From: Rhodospirillaceae bacterium UBA4479 | Lineage (GTDB): Bacteria; Pseudomonadota; Alphaproteobacteria; Rhodospirillales; Casp-alpha2 | Length of the DNA: 5,243 bases | Direction of reading: 5' to 3' | Assembly (NCBI GenBank): GCA_002389175.1 | Contig: DGNZ01000097.1 | Location: 1-5,243, forward strand | Shown: in pieces, positions 1 to 5,183 of the stretch | How the letters are laid out: each line of letters starts with the position of its first letter | Numbering within the stretch: position 1 is the stretch's first letter | Program-made: the position numbers and the translations under genes | The notes under the pieces: generated by a model | What the model was told of the DNA's origin: nothing | The model's input: the letters and a program-made list of their open reading frames with translations, nothing else | The model's database searches: none

Positions 1-2
1 TT

Positions 3-977
3 TTAGATTTGTCTCGAATTGAATCCCGACAAATGAGCCTCAAGAAAAATTACCTGAATGGCGCTCGTATGATTGAGGAATGCGTGGATGTGCTTCGACC
101 GCTCGCCCAAGTGCGAAACATCGAAGTGAACATCAGGATGAGCGACGAAACGCCCCTCCTCCATGTCGATGAATTACGTGCCAAGCAAGTCCTGATCAAC
201 CTGCTCAATAATGCTATCAAGTATAATCGCGACAATGGTCATGTGGATGTACAAGTAGATGCAATTTCGAATGGTCGTTGCCGTATCACAATTCGCGACA
301 GTGGTATGGGGATCGATGAAAGCCGACACGCTGAAGTGTTTGAGCCCTTTAACAGGCTTGGTGCTGAAGAATCATCAATTGAGGGTACGGGGATTGGCCT
401 CGCATTATCTCAACGGATCGTTCATGCGATGGGCGGAGATATTGGGTTTGTTAGTAAAAAGGACCTGGGATCTTCATTTTGGATTCTGCTCGACGCCAAA
501 GTAGACGAAGCCAATGAAGAACCTGAAGTCTCAGTATCTCCACCGATCAAGCAAATTGAATCTCTATCACTCAGCGATGAAGAGCTAACAATCTTGTATG
601 TTGAAGATAACCCAGCGAACCTTCAGCTTATCGAAGACATTTTCGATCAAGTCCCGAACTTAAAGTTGATTGCGACGCACTCTGCGTTAACGGGATTAGA
701 AATCGCGAGTTCTGTGAAGCCAAATCTTATTATTCTGGATATCAACTTACCGGGCATGGATGGGTTCGAAGCGCTTGAGGCGCTCCGAGAAAATGAAGTG
801 ACTAAGGATATACCTGTTATTGCGCTTAGTGCAGATGCCTCGAAAGGAACCATTGAACGTGGGCTTCAGGCAGGTTTCGAAGAGTATCTCAGCAAACCGT
901 TAGATCTGATCAAGTTCTTTAAAGTGCTAAAAGCGATAACGGGCAAAGATATTGGCGGCCTTGGCAGCGAGTTTTGA
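3..977 (+). CDS. Hybrid sensor histidine kinase/response regulator, C-terminal part (5' truncated by window edge)
   Basis: Partial gene: the frame is open to the left edge, and its first residues (LDLSRIESRQMSL) are the usual end of a histidine kinase dimerisation helix. The phospho-accepting His and any sensor domain therefore lie outside the window. Residue numbers here count the TTG at position 9 as residue 1, for reference only; it is not proposed as the start. The HATPase_c domain spans about 50-162: N-box around 57-73 (LINLLNNAIKYN), G1 box D97-SGMG, F-box FEPF at 111-114, G2 box GTGIGLAL at 126-133. An acidic linker (about 163-192) leads to a receiver domain (about 193-311) with acidic pair E199/D200, phospho-acceptor D244, S274 and K296. 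All key receiver residues are present. No HPt domain follows; the protein stops about 12 residues after the receiver, so a separate phosphotransfer partner is likely. The signal sensed is unknown. The gene converges on tRNA-Pro and is not part of the minus-strand block. Confidence 0.93.
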   Translation, partial: LDLSRIESRQMSLKKNYLNGARMIEECVDVLRPLAQVRNIEVNIRMSDETPLLHVDELRAKQVLINLLNNAIKYNRDNGHVDVQVDAISNGRCRITIRDSGMGIDESRHAEVFEPFNRLGAEESSIEGTGIGLALSQRIVHAMGGDIGFVSKKDLGSSFWILLDAKVDEANEEPEVSVSPPIKQIESLSLSDEELTILYVEDNPANLQLIEDIFDQVPNLKLIATHSALTGLEIASSVKPNLIILDINLPGMDGFEALEALRENEVTKDIPVIALSADASKGTIERGLQAGFEEYLSKPLDLIKFFKVLKAITGKDIGGLGSEF

Positions 978-997
978 CGTTTGTGCTAAAGGTTAGA

Positions 998-1074
998 TGG
1001 TCGGGAAGACAGGATTTGAACCTGCGACCCCTGCGCCCCCAGCACAGTGCTCTACCAGGCTGAGCTACTTCCCG
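998..1074 (-). tRNA. tRNA-Pro (anticodon GGG), CCA encoded
   Basis: A complete cloverleaf can be folded on the minus strand. The acceptor stem CGGGAAG pairs with CTTCCCG and is followed by discriminator A and a genome-encoded CCA (998-1000 on the plus strand reads TGG). The D arm is GCTC/GAGC. The anticodon stem CTGTG/CGCAG carries loop CTGGGGG, giving anticodon GGG at 1038-1040, which reads CCC and CCU proline codons. The T arm GCAGG/CCTGT carries loop TTCAAAT. The C1-G72 pair and discriminator A are typical of bacterial tRNA-Pro. The 3' end lies 20 bp from the stop of the convergent kinase gene, and I see no T-run or hairpin terminator in between. The gene is downstream of the merR-like gene on the same strand and could be read through from it or from its own promoter near 1160-1188. 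Confidence 0.97.
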
Positions 1075-1119
1075 ACCGATGACGCGCAATGGCGTCTCCT
1101 AGTATTGCTCCACCCTAAC

Positions 1120-1139
1120 GATCGTGGATGACCACGATC
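1120..1139. repeat. Perfect inverted repeat (8-bp arms, 4-nt loop)
   Basis: GATCGTGG and CCACGATC are separated by ATGA. The repeat lies between the merR-like stop codon and the tRNA-Pro 5' end, in the spacer 1075-1207. No T-run follows on either strand, so it does not look like a standard intrinsic terminator. It could be a protein-binding palindrome, a processing hairpin in the pre-tRNA leader, or a Rho-independent element without a U-tract. A weaker 5-bp repeat (GACGC/GCGTC, 1081-1096) lies between it and the tRNA. Confidence 0.6.
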
Positions 1140-1159
1140 ATAACAGATCAAGCGCGCGG

Positions 1160-1188
1160 ACTATAATTTGATGATGCCCTCGGCACAA
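1160..1188 (-). promoter_or_regulatory. Candidate promoter for tRNA-Pro
   Basis: On the minus strand, -35-like TTGTGC (1183-1188) and -10-like TATAGT (1160-1165) are 17 bp apart. The -10 matches TATAAT at 5 of 6 positions; the -35 keeps only the TTG. It would give a leader of roughly 80 nt before the tRNA, containing the inverted repeat at 1120-1139. The call rests on motif and spacing only; read-through from the merR-like gene is the alternative. Confidence 0.33.
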
Positions 1189-1207
1189 CAAAAACCGAAG
1201 CGAAGAA

Positions 1208-1681
1208 TTAAGTCTCACCGGATTGGCGTAAGGCGTCCCGTAACGAGCGCAATTCGGTTAGTGCTGATACAATAGCAGGCCGTAATGCATCGTTTGCGGA
1301 TGTATCAGTGGACATGGTGCGGCCTGGAGGCGTTACAGCAGGTTCTGTATTTGCAGGTGTAGAATTGTCAGATTTGGTATCTTCGACAAATGCCCGGATG
1401 CCACCGCTTTCACGGAGCAGCTTTTGAACCCCTTTGATGGTGTATCCATCCATGTACAACAGATCTCGGATACGGCGCAGAAACTGCATGTCTTCGGGAC
1501 GGTAATAGCGTCTGCCACCACCACGTTTTAAGGGCTTCAAATGCGAAAAACGGGTTTCCCAGAACCGCAGGACATGTTGCGGTAAATCGAGTTCTTTGGC
1601 GACTTCACTGATGGTTCGAAAGGCGGTGTCAGATTTACCTGCACGTTCAGTTCCCTGCCCGTGCGTTGTATCATCTGCCAT
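1208..1681 (-). CDS. MerR family transcriptional regulator (ihfA-linked type)
   Basis: A 157-residue DNA-binding protein. After a polar N-terminal tail (1-18), the MerR winged helix-turn-helix runs from about 20 to 92: helix-turn-helix FRTISEVAKELDLPQHVLRFWE at 21-42 (of which RFWETRF is the family signature), wing RGGGRRYYRPED at 53-64, then helices RRIRDLLYMDGYTIKGVQKLL. A Ser/Thr/Pro-rich linker (about 101-130) and a short C-terminal helix (about 131-153) follow. There is no cysteine anywhere, so it cannot be a classical thiol- or metal-sensing MerR protein, and no effector domain is visible. The ATG is 7 nt after the ihfA stop, and its ribosome site (GAAGG, spacing 10) overlaps the end of ihfA, so the two are almost certainly co-transcribed. 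Small MerR-like genes after ihfA are common in alphaproteobacteria, but I know of no established target. Family is sure; function is unknown. Confidence 0.9.
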   Translation of the reverse strand: MADDTTHGQGTERAGKSDTAFRTISEVAKELDLPQHVLRFWETRFSHLKPLKRGGGRRYYRPEDMQFLRRIRDLLYMDGYTIKGVQKLLRESGGIRAFVEDTKSDNSTPANTEPAVTPPGRTMSTDTSANDALRPAIVSALTELRSLRDALRQSGET

Positions 1682-1688
1682 TTATGAA

Positions 1689-2033
1689 TTAACCTTCTGA
1701 CGGATCGCTCGACGACCCGCTATTTAATTCTTGTGCAGCGCTACCCTCGTTAATTCGACTTTTAAGGACTTGAGAAGGTCGAAACACCAGAACCTTGCGG
1801 GGTAAGATCGGAACTTCCTCGCCAGTTTTGGGATTGCGGCCAATCCGTTGACCTTTTTGGCGGACCGAGAAACTACCAAAAGATGAAACCTTAACTGACT
1901 CGCCATTGACCAGTGCTTCGGACATGTATTCCAAAACGCTCTCAAGCAAATCTGCTGACTCATTACGAGACAGTCCAACTTCTTGATATACGGCTTCGCC
2001 AAGATCGGCACGTGTCACGGTTTTGCCCGACAT
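1689..2033 (-). CDS. ihfA: Integration host factor subunit alpha
   Basis: A 114-residue member of the HU/IHF family. IHF is an alpha-beta heterodimer that binds specific sites and bends DNA sharply, serving recombination, replication and sigma-54 or other promoters. The dimerisation helices occupy about 7-43. The core strands VKVSSFGSFSVRQK are at 48-60. The DNA-clasping beta arm carries GRNPKTGEEVPI at 65-76, with P68 as the intercalating proline. FRPSQVLKSRIN closes the fold at 84-95. The arm sequence and FRPSQ favour alpha over beta or HU; the beta subunit is not in the window. The last 19 residues or so form a Ser/Gly/acidic tail beyond the conserved fold, longer than the 99-residue E. 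coli protein. The start is supported by a strong ribosome site (GGAGG, spacing 10). The gene has its own promoter after fabH and overlaps with the ribosome site of the merR-like gene downstream. Confidence 0.96.
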   Translation of the reverse strand: MSGKTVTRADLGEAVYQEVGLSRNESADLLESVLEYMSEALVNGESVKVSSFGSFSVRQKGQRIGRNPKTGEEVPILPRKVLVFRPSQVLKSRINEGSAAQELNSGSSSDPSEG

Positions 2034-2043
2034 ACGCGCTTGA

Positions 2044-2048
2044 CCTCC
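2044..2048 (-). promoter_or_regulatory. Ribosome binding site of ihfA
   Basis: Minus-strand GGAGG, within the longer run AGGGGGAGGT, lies 10 nt before the ihfA ATG. It is the strongest Shine-Dalgarno sequence in the window and fixes the start at 2033. Confidence 0.75.
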
Positions 2049-2068
2049 CCCTGATGTTTGTTGCGCAG

Positions 2069-2097
2069 AGCCTACCTGTGACCGGGAAAGCCGTCAA
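2069..2097 (-). promoter_or_regulatory. Promoter of ihfA-merR
   Basis: On the minus strand, -35 TTGACG (2092-2097) and -10 TAGGCT (2069-2074) are exactly 17 bp apart. The -35 matches TTGACA at 5 of 6 positions; the -10 keeps the key first TA and the final T. Transcription would begin near 2062 and leave a leader of about 28 nt containing the ribosome site. It lies in the 127-bp fabH-ihfA spacer, the only sizeable gap between fabH and merR, which supports a separate ihfA-merR unit. This is the best promoter match I found in the window. Confidence 0.65.
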
Positions 2098-2110
2098 TAT
2101 CAAAGAGTTG
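2098..2110 (+). promoter_or_regulatory. Candidate IHF binding site upstream of ihfA
   Basis: Plus-strand TATCAAAGAGTTG fits the IHF consensus WATCAANNNNTTR at every specified position. It directly abuts the -35 box of the ihfA promoter on the upstream side, where bound IHF could repress or remodel the promoter. IHF autoregulation of ihfA is known in E. coli; for this organism it is inferred. No A-tract is visible on the expected flank, so the site may be of moderate strength. Confidence 0.42.
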
Positions 2111-2123
2111 GAGAGTTTTGATA

Positions 2124-2142
2124 AGACGCTAAAATTGCGCCT
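2124..2142 (-). terminator. Weak hairpin after fabH (possible terminator)
   Basis: The minus-strand transcript could pair AGGCGC with GCGTCT (one G-U pair) around a 7-nt loop, 18 nt after the fabH stop codon. What follows is TATCAAAA, not a U-run, so termination would be weak or Rho-dependent. It is listed because it sits between fabH and the ihfA promoter, where an operon boundary is expected. Confidence 0.2.
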
Positions 2143-2160
2143 AAACAGTATTTAATAAAC

Positions 2161-3165
2161 TTACCAGCGGACCAAGCCTGCACCCCAGGTCAGACCGCCG
2201 CCCATTGCTTCAAGCAAAATCAGGTCGCCGCGCTTAATGCGGCCATCTTTGACGGCGACATCAAGGGCCAACGGAATGGAAGCTGCAGAGGTATTGGCGT
2301 GTTTATCAACTGTCAAAATGACGTTATCCACACTCATCCCGAGTTTCTTAGCCGTTGAGTCAATAATACGTTTATTGGCTTGGTGTGGCACTAACCAGTC
2401 CAAGTCTGAGCGTTCTAAATTATTGGCTTCGAGGGCTTCATCAACGATTGATGCCAAGTTTTTGACCGCATGGCGGAAGACTTCTTTGCCGTTCATCCGA
2501 AGGTGACCAACGGTTTGGGTCGTCGATGGGCCACCATCCACATAAAGAATATCGTAGTGTGTTCCATCGGAATGTATGTGCGTTGAAAGTACGCCGCGAC
2601 CTGAATTGTGACCCTGGCCATTGCCGCCAGACGCACTTGTTTCATCTTCGTCCATGGCCCGCATTACGACAGCACCTGCGCCATCCCCAAATAACACGCA
2701 CGTACCCCGATCATTCCAATCAAGGATCCGAGAAAATGTCTCTGCACCGATCAGGACCACTGTCTTGGCTTGTCCAGCCCGGATGAAGTTATCTGCGACT
2801 GCCAGTCCGTAAACAAAGCCAGAGCAAACCGCCTGAATATCAAAGGCAGCACCTTGGGTCATACCCAATCGATGTTGTACTTTGGCAGCGGTTGATGGGA
2901 ACGTATTATCAGGTGTGGCCGTCGCGCAGATGACCAAATCAATATCTGCAACGTCGATGCCCGCATGCTCAATAGCCCGTTGGGCAGCAGCGAATGCCAA
3001 ATCAGATGTGTTTTCCCCATCAGCTGCAATATGGCGCTGTCCAATACCTGTGCGGCTTCTGATCCATTCGTCGGTCGTATCGACGGTGGCGGACAATTCC
3101 TCGTTGGTGACGATGCGTTCAGGCAAATATGACCCACACCCTAGTATTTCAGAACGAATGGTCAT
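2161..3165 (-). CDS. fabH: Beta-ketoacyl-ACP synthase III
   Basis: FabH condenses acetyl-CoA (or another short acyl-CoA) with malonyl-ACP in the cytoplasm, the first step of each round of type II fatty acid synthesis. With the chosen ATG the protein has 334 residues and begins MTIRSEILGCGSYLPERIV, the usual family N-terminus; the upstream in-frame ATG at 3228 would add 21 residues lying wholly inside plsX and is rejected. The catalytic triad is complete: C114 in AVCSGFVYG, H261 in VPHQANKRI, N291 in HANTSAASIP. GDGAGAVV and the C-terminal GGGLTWGAG are also conserved. Between C114 and H261 there are about 15 more residues than in E. coli FabH, due to a Gly/Ser/Asn/His-rich loop at about 172-189. 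The ATG is one base after the plsX stop (TAATATG) and has only a weak ribosome site, which suggests translational coupling to plsX. Confidence 0.96.
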   Translation of the reverse strand: MTIRSEILGCGSYLPERIVTNEELSATVDTTDEWIRSRTGIGQRHIAADGENTSDLAFAAAQRAIEHAGIDVADIDLVICATATPDNTFPSTAAKVQHRLGMTQGAAFDIQAVCSGFVYGLAVADNFIRAGQAKTVVLIGAETFSRILDWNDRGTCVLFGDGAGAVVMRAMDEDETSASGGNGQGHNSGRGVLSTHIHSDGTHYDILYVDGGPSTTQTVGHLRMNGKEVFRHAVKNLASIVDEALEANNLERSDLDWLVPHQANKRIIDSTAKKLGMSVDNVILTVDKHANTSAASIPLALDVAVKDGRIKRGDLILLEAMGGGLTWGAGLVRW

Positions 3166-3166
3166 A

Positions 3167-4249
3167 TTAGCTCGCAGCTGCCTCTGGATTTTTGGGATCT
3201 GGATTAATTGTTGCGGGTGGATCGTCATCGATCAGCAACTTAGCCACGTCCTCTTTGATGCCTTCATTGAAATTATTGGCGACCAAAGTTAAGGCCACTT
3301 TAATGGCGTTGGCAAAACCAATACCATCAGTCCCGCCGTGACTTTTGACACAAATACCATTGAGACCGACAAACATCGCCCCATTATATTTTCGAGGATC
3401 GAACTTTTCCTTGAAACGCATCAACGCCGGACGCGCGATTAATGCGCCAAGCTTGGCAAAGATCGAAGATGTCAGCGCATCTTTAAGCAAGAAACTAAAC
3501 AAGCTCGACATGCCTTCAGCTGTTTTAAGTGCGACGTTCCCCGTGAAGCCATCGGTGACGATCACGTCGACGGTGCCTTTGGCGATATCATCGCCTTCGA
3601 CGAAGCCATAAAAATCGATGGGCAGACCGCAAGTTCTTAAGATTTCTGCGGCACCGCGCACGGCTTGATTACCCTTTAGGTCCTCTTGACCCACGTTGAG
3701 CAAGCCAATCGATGGATTTTCAATGCCGGATACGTTCCGTGCATACACCTCGCCCATGACGGCAAACTGGACCAGGTTATCTTCGTTGCAATCAACGTTC
3801 GCGCCCAGATCAAGCATGACGGTCGCGCCGCGAATGGTTGGGAAATACGTTGCAATGGCTGGACGGTCGATCCCAGGTAATGTTTTCAGGACGAATTTCG
3901 CCATCGCCATTAGCGCGCCTGTGTTGCCAGCCGAAATCACGGCGGCGGCTTCACCATCAGATACAGCGTTGATCGCAAGACGCATGCTTGATTGCCGTCC
4001 GCCCCGAAGTGCAATAGCAGGTTTATCACCGCTGCCGACAACATCGGGTGCGTGGCGGATTTCCGTTACTTTTTTGACAATGGGACGATTTGCCAACAAT
4101 GGCTCCAGCAAAGCTTCATCGCCGAAAAGCAGGAATCGCAGACGCGGATTTTCACCGGCTGCGATCTCTATACCATCAATGACCATGGCAGGCGCTTCAT
4201 CACCGCCCATCGCGTCAATAGATAAGGTCAAAGTGTTATTGGAGGCCAT
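3167..4249 (-). CDS. plsX: Phosphate acyltransferase PlsX
   Basis: PlsX converts acyl-ACP plus phosphate to acyl-phosphate, the donor used by PlsY to acylate glycerol-3-phosphate at the membrane; it is a peripheral enzyme. From the chosen ATG it has 360 residues, a normal length. Family motifs in order: LSIDAMGGDEAP near 9-20, ISAGNTGALM at 105-114, MLDLGANVDC at 145-154, LLNVGQEDLKG at 183-193, VDVIVTDGFTGNVALK at 227-242, and NGAMFVGLNGICVKSHG at 289-305. A short Pro/Asp/Glu/Ala tail ends the protein. The start is uncertain by three codons: a TTG at 4258 has AGGG 7 nt upstream, while the ATG at 4249 has only GGA very close. I prefer the ATG because it gives the usual short lead (MASNNTLTLSIDAMGGD). 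It is followed after one base by fabH and preceded by rpmF, the classical rpmF-plsX-fabH order. Confidence 0.96.
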   Translation of the reverse strand: MASNNTLTLSIDAMGGDEAPAMVIDGIEIAAGENPRLRFLLFGDEALLEPLLANRPIVKKVTEIRHAPDVVGSGDKPAIALRGGRQSSMRLAINAVSDGEAAAVISAGNTGALMAMAKFVLKTLPGIDRPAIATYFPTIRGATVMLDLGANVDCNEDNLVQFAVMGEVYARNVSGIENPSIGLLNVGQEDLKGNQAVRGAAEILRTCGLPIDFYGFVEGDDIAKGTVDVIVTDGFTGNVALKTAEGMSSLFSFLLKDALTSSIFAKLGALIARPALMRFKEKFDPRKYNGAMFVGLNGICVKSHGGTDGIGFANAIKVALTLVANNFNEGIKEDVAKLLIDDDPPATINPDPKNPEAAAS

Positions 4250-4296
4250 GTCCAGCAAGCGGATGCCCTAAATCCAGTGGAATCAGAAGATAACGC

Positions 4297-4325
4297 ATCA
4301 TACGGGCGAAACCACCCGCTTGAAA
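4297..4325 (-). promoter_or_regulatory. Candidate internal promoter for plsX-fabH
   Basis: In the 81-bp rpmF-plsX gap, minus-strand TTTCAA (4320-4325) and TATGAT (4297-4302) are 17 bp apart; the -10 matches 5 of 6 positions and the -35 is poor. The spacer holds a short GC hairpin (CGGGT/GCCCG, 4303-4318). It could add transcription of the lipid genes independent of rpmF, but co-transcription with rpmF is equally possible. Confidence 0.28.
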
Positions 4326-4330
4326 GGAAG

Positions 4331-4516
4331 TTAGGCGAGTTCTTCGACGACGCTAACTTCGCGCTTGTTATAGTGACCGCAAGAACTGCAGACATGATGC
4401 GGACGCATCACTTCGCCACAGTTGGAGCACTCAACGACATTTGTAGTACCAAGTGCGTGGTGCGCCCGACGCATGTTGCGCTTTGACTTTGAAATTTTCT
4501 TCTTTGGAACGGCCAT
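4331..4516 (-). CDS. rpmF: 50S ribosomal protein L32
   Basis: A 61-residue basic protein of the large ribosomal subunit, of normal family length. It opens with MAVPKKKISKSKRNMRRAHH, the standard rRNA-binding N-terminus of L32. A four-cysteine zinc ribbon follows: C30-x2-C33 and C43-x2-C46 (CSNC...CSSC). All four cysteines are kept, so this is the zinc-binding form, not a zinc-free paralogue. The start is supported by AAGGA at spacing 8 (4525-4529). It lies downstream of the DUF177 gene, as in most Gram-negative genomes, and upstream of plsX. Confidence 0.97.
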   Translation of the reverse strand: MAVPKKKISKSKRNMRRAHHALGTTNVVECSNCGEVMRPHHVCSSCGHYNKREVSVVEELA

Positions 4517-4524
4517 CTATCTAA

Positions 4525-4529
4525 TCCTT
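4525..4529 (-). promoter_or_regulatory. Ribosome binding site of rpmF
   Basis: Minus-strand AAGGA, 8 nt before the ATG, fixes the rpmF start at 4516. Confidence 0.6.
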
Positions 4530-4554
4530 GGTTACGTCACGCACGGCAAGCGCG

Positions 4555-4585
4555 ATTACATAAAGGATTTGGCATCGTGCTGCAA
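4555..4585 (-). promoter_or_regulatory. Candidate rpmF promoter
   Basis: The 118-bp gap between the DUF177 gene and rpmF contains minus-strand TTGCAG (4580-4585) and TGTAAT (4555-4560). Each hexamer is a fair match, but the 19-bp spacing is long. An AT-rich stretch (about 4595-4635) lies upstream and could act as an UP-like element. Other weak TATAAA-type boxes in that stretch cannot be told apart by eye. Confidence 0.25.
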
Positions 4586-4634
4586 GGTGAGAAGGTAATT
4601 TTTCTGACGTTTATATAATTGTAAAAAATATCTT

Positions 4635-5180
4635 CTAACTTTTTGATTCTAAGTCTTTTTTTAGAGCAGCCAACTTGGCGAATGGGTTTGGCTTATCATC
4701 ACCGCCGTCGGCATCCTCAATAATATCGTTAAATTCGGCACCTGGTACCCTCGGATAAGGGGGAATCAGTAGTGCAAGCTCTTCGACTACGGCCTCTCCA
4801 ACATCAATTATACCGTCTTCAATTGGGTCCGGGCCGTCGTCCATTGGCAGGACAATAATGTCGTCATCTTCGTCTTTGATGTTAAATTCTGACGCATCTT
4901 CGCTGTATCGGCGCTCAAGTTGGAATGTCATTGTCTGTATGATCGACTCACCCGTGACCACACAGTTTTGCACGAATGATGTAATGATTTCGCCCTCTGC
5001 AACGATCTCGCGACCGATTTCTGGGCGAATCTTGACGATACCCTCAAGCTTATCCAGCGTAACCAAATCCAGCCGGCTGGCGATGGTTGCCATTTCCTCA
5101 ACAGTTGGCTGAAGATCAATCTTACGCCCGTGGTTCGGTAATTCTTCAACAACAACGGGTCGGCTTAATTCGTATCCCAT
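4635..5180 (-). CDS. DUF177 domain-containing protein (YceD family)
   Basis: A 181-residue acidic, cytoplasmic protein with no signal peptide or membrane segment. In E. coli and in plants the family is needed for normal 23S rRNA accumulation or processing; that role is transferred here by homology only. Family marks are QNCVVTGE at 71-78 with the conserved Cys73, then DVGEAVVEELALLIPPYPRV at 126-145, and the C-terminal NPFAKLAALK at 165-174. A strongly acidic stretch (EDEDDD-type, about 103-122) lies between the first two. The position directly before rpmF is the conserved one. The ATG lies 3 nt after the stop of the gene upstream, with GAGG about 11 nt ahead, so it is probably part of a longer operon entering from the right. 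The last codons carry an A-rich segment that overlaps a candidate IHF site. Confidence 0.92.
   Translation of the reverse strand: MGYELSRPVVVEELPNHGRKIDLQPTVEEMATIASRLDLVTLDKLEGIVKIRPEIGREIVAEGEIITSFVQNCVVTGESIIQTMTFQLERRYSEDASEFNIKDEDDDIIVLPMDDGPDPIEDGIIDVGEAVVEELALLIPPYPRVPGAEFNDIIEDADGGDDKPNPFAKLAALKKDLESKS
4636..4662 (-). promoter_or_regulatory. Candidate IHF binding site with A-tract
   Basis: Minus-strand AATCAAAAAGTTA (4636-4648) fits WATCAANNNNTTR at all specified positions. A run of seven A (4656-4662) lies 7 nt upstream on the same strand, the arrangement seen in strong IHF sites such as lambda H'. It covers the last codons and most of the stop of the DUF177 gene and lies about 120 bp before the rpmF start. 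The local AT-richness and Lys codons (AAA) make a chance match more likely than the 13-mer alone suggests. Confidence 0.38.
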
Positions 5181-5183
5181 AGC

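Noticed and set aside
1120..1139. Inverted repeat read as a Rho-independent terminator of the merR-like gene
   Set aside because: There is no T-run after the stem on either strand, so it is listed only as a repeat.
1162..1167. Perfect TATAAT on the plus strand
   Set aside because: No -35 element lies at 16-18 bp and no plus-strand gene follows; the same bases fit better as part of a minus-strand -10 for the tRNA.
3166..3228. N-terminal extension of fabH from an upstream ATG at 3228
   Set aside because: The 21 extra residues overlap plsX and do not resemble FabH; the next ATG gives the family's normal N-terminus.
2882..3292. Plus-strand open frame (136 codons) opposite fabH and the end of plsX
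   Set aside because: It is antisense to two conserved enzymes, with no recognisable domain.
3696..4271. Long plus-strand open frame (191 codons) opposite plsX
   Set aside because: It is wholly antisense to a well-supported plsX, shows no family motif, has biased composition typical of a shadow frame, and lacks a convincing ribosome site.
4609..4640. T-run after the DUF177 gene as an intrinsic terminator
   Set aside because: Minus-strand TTTTTT has no GC-rich stem before it; the stretch is simply AT-rich.
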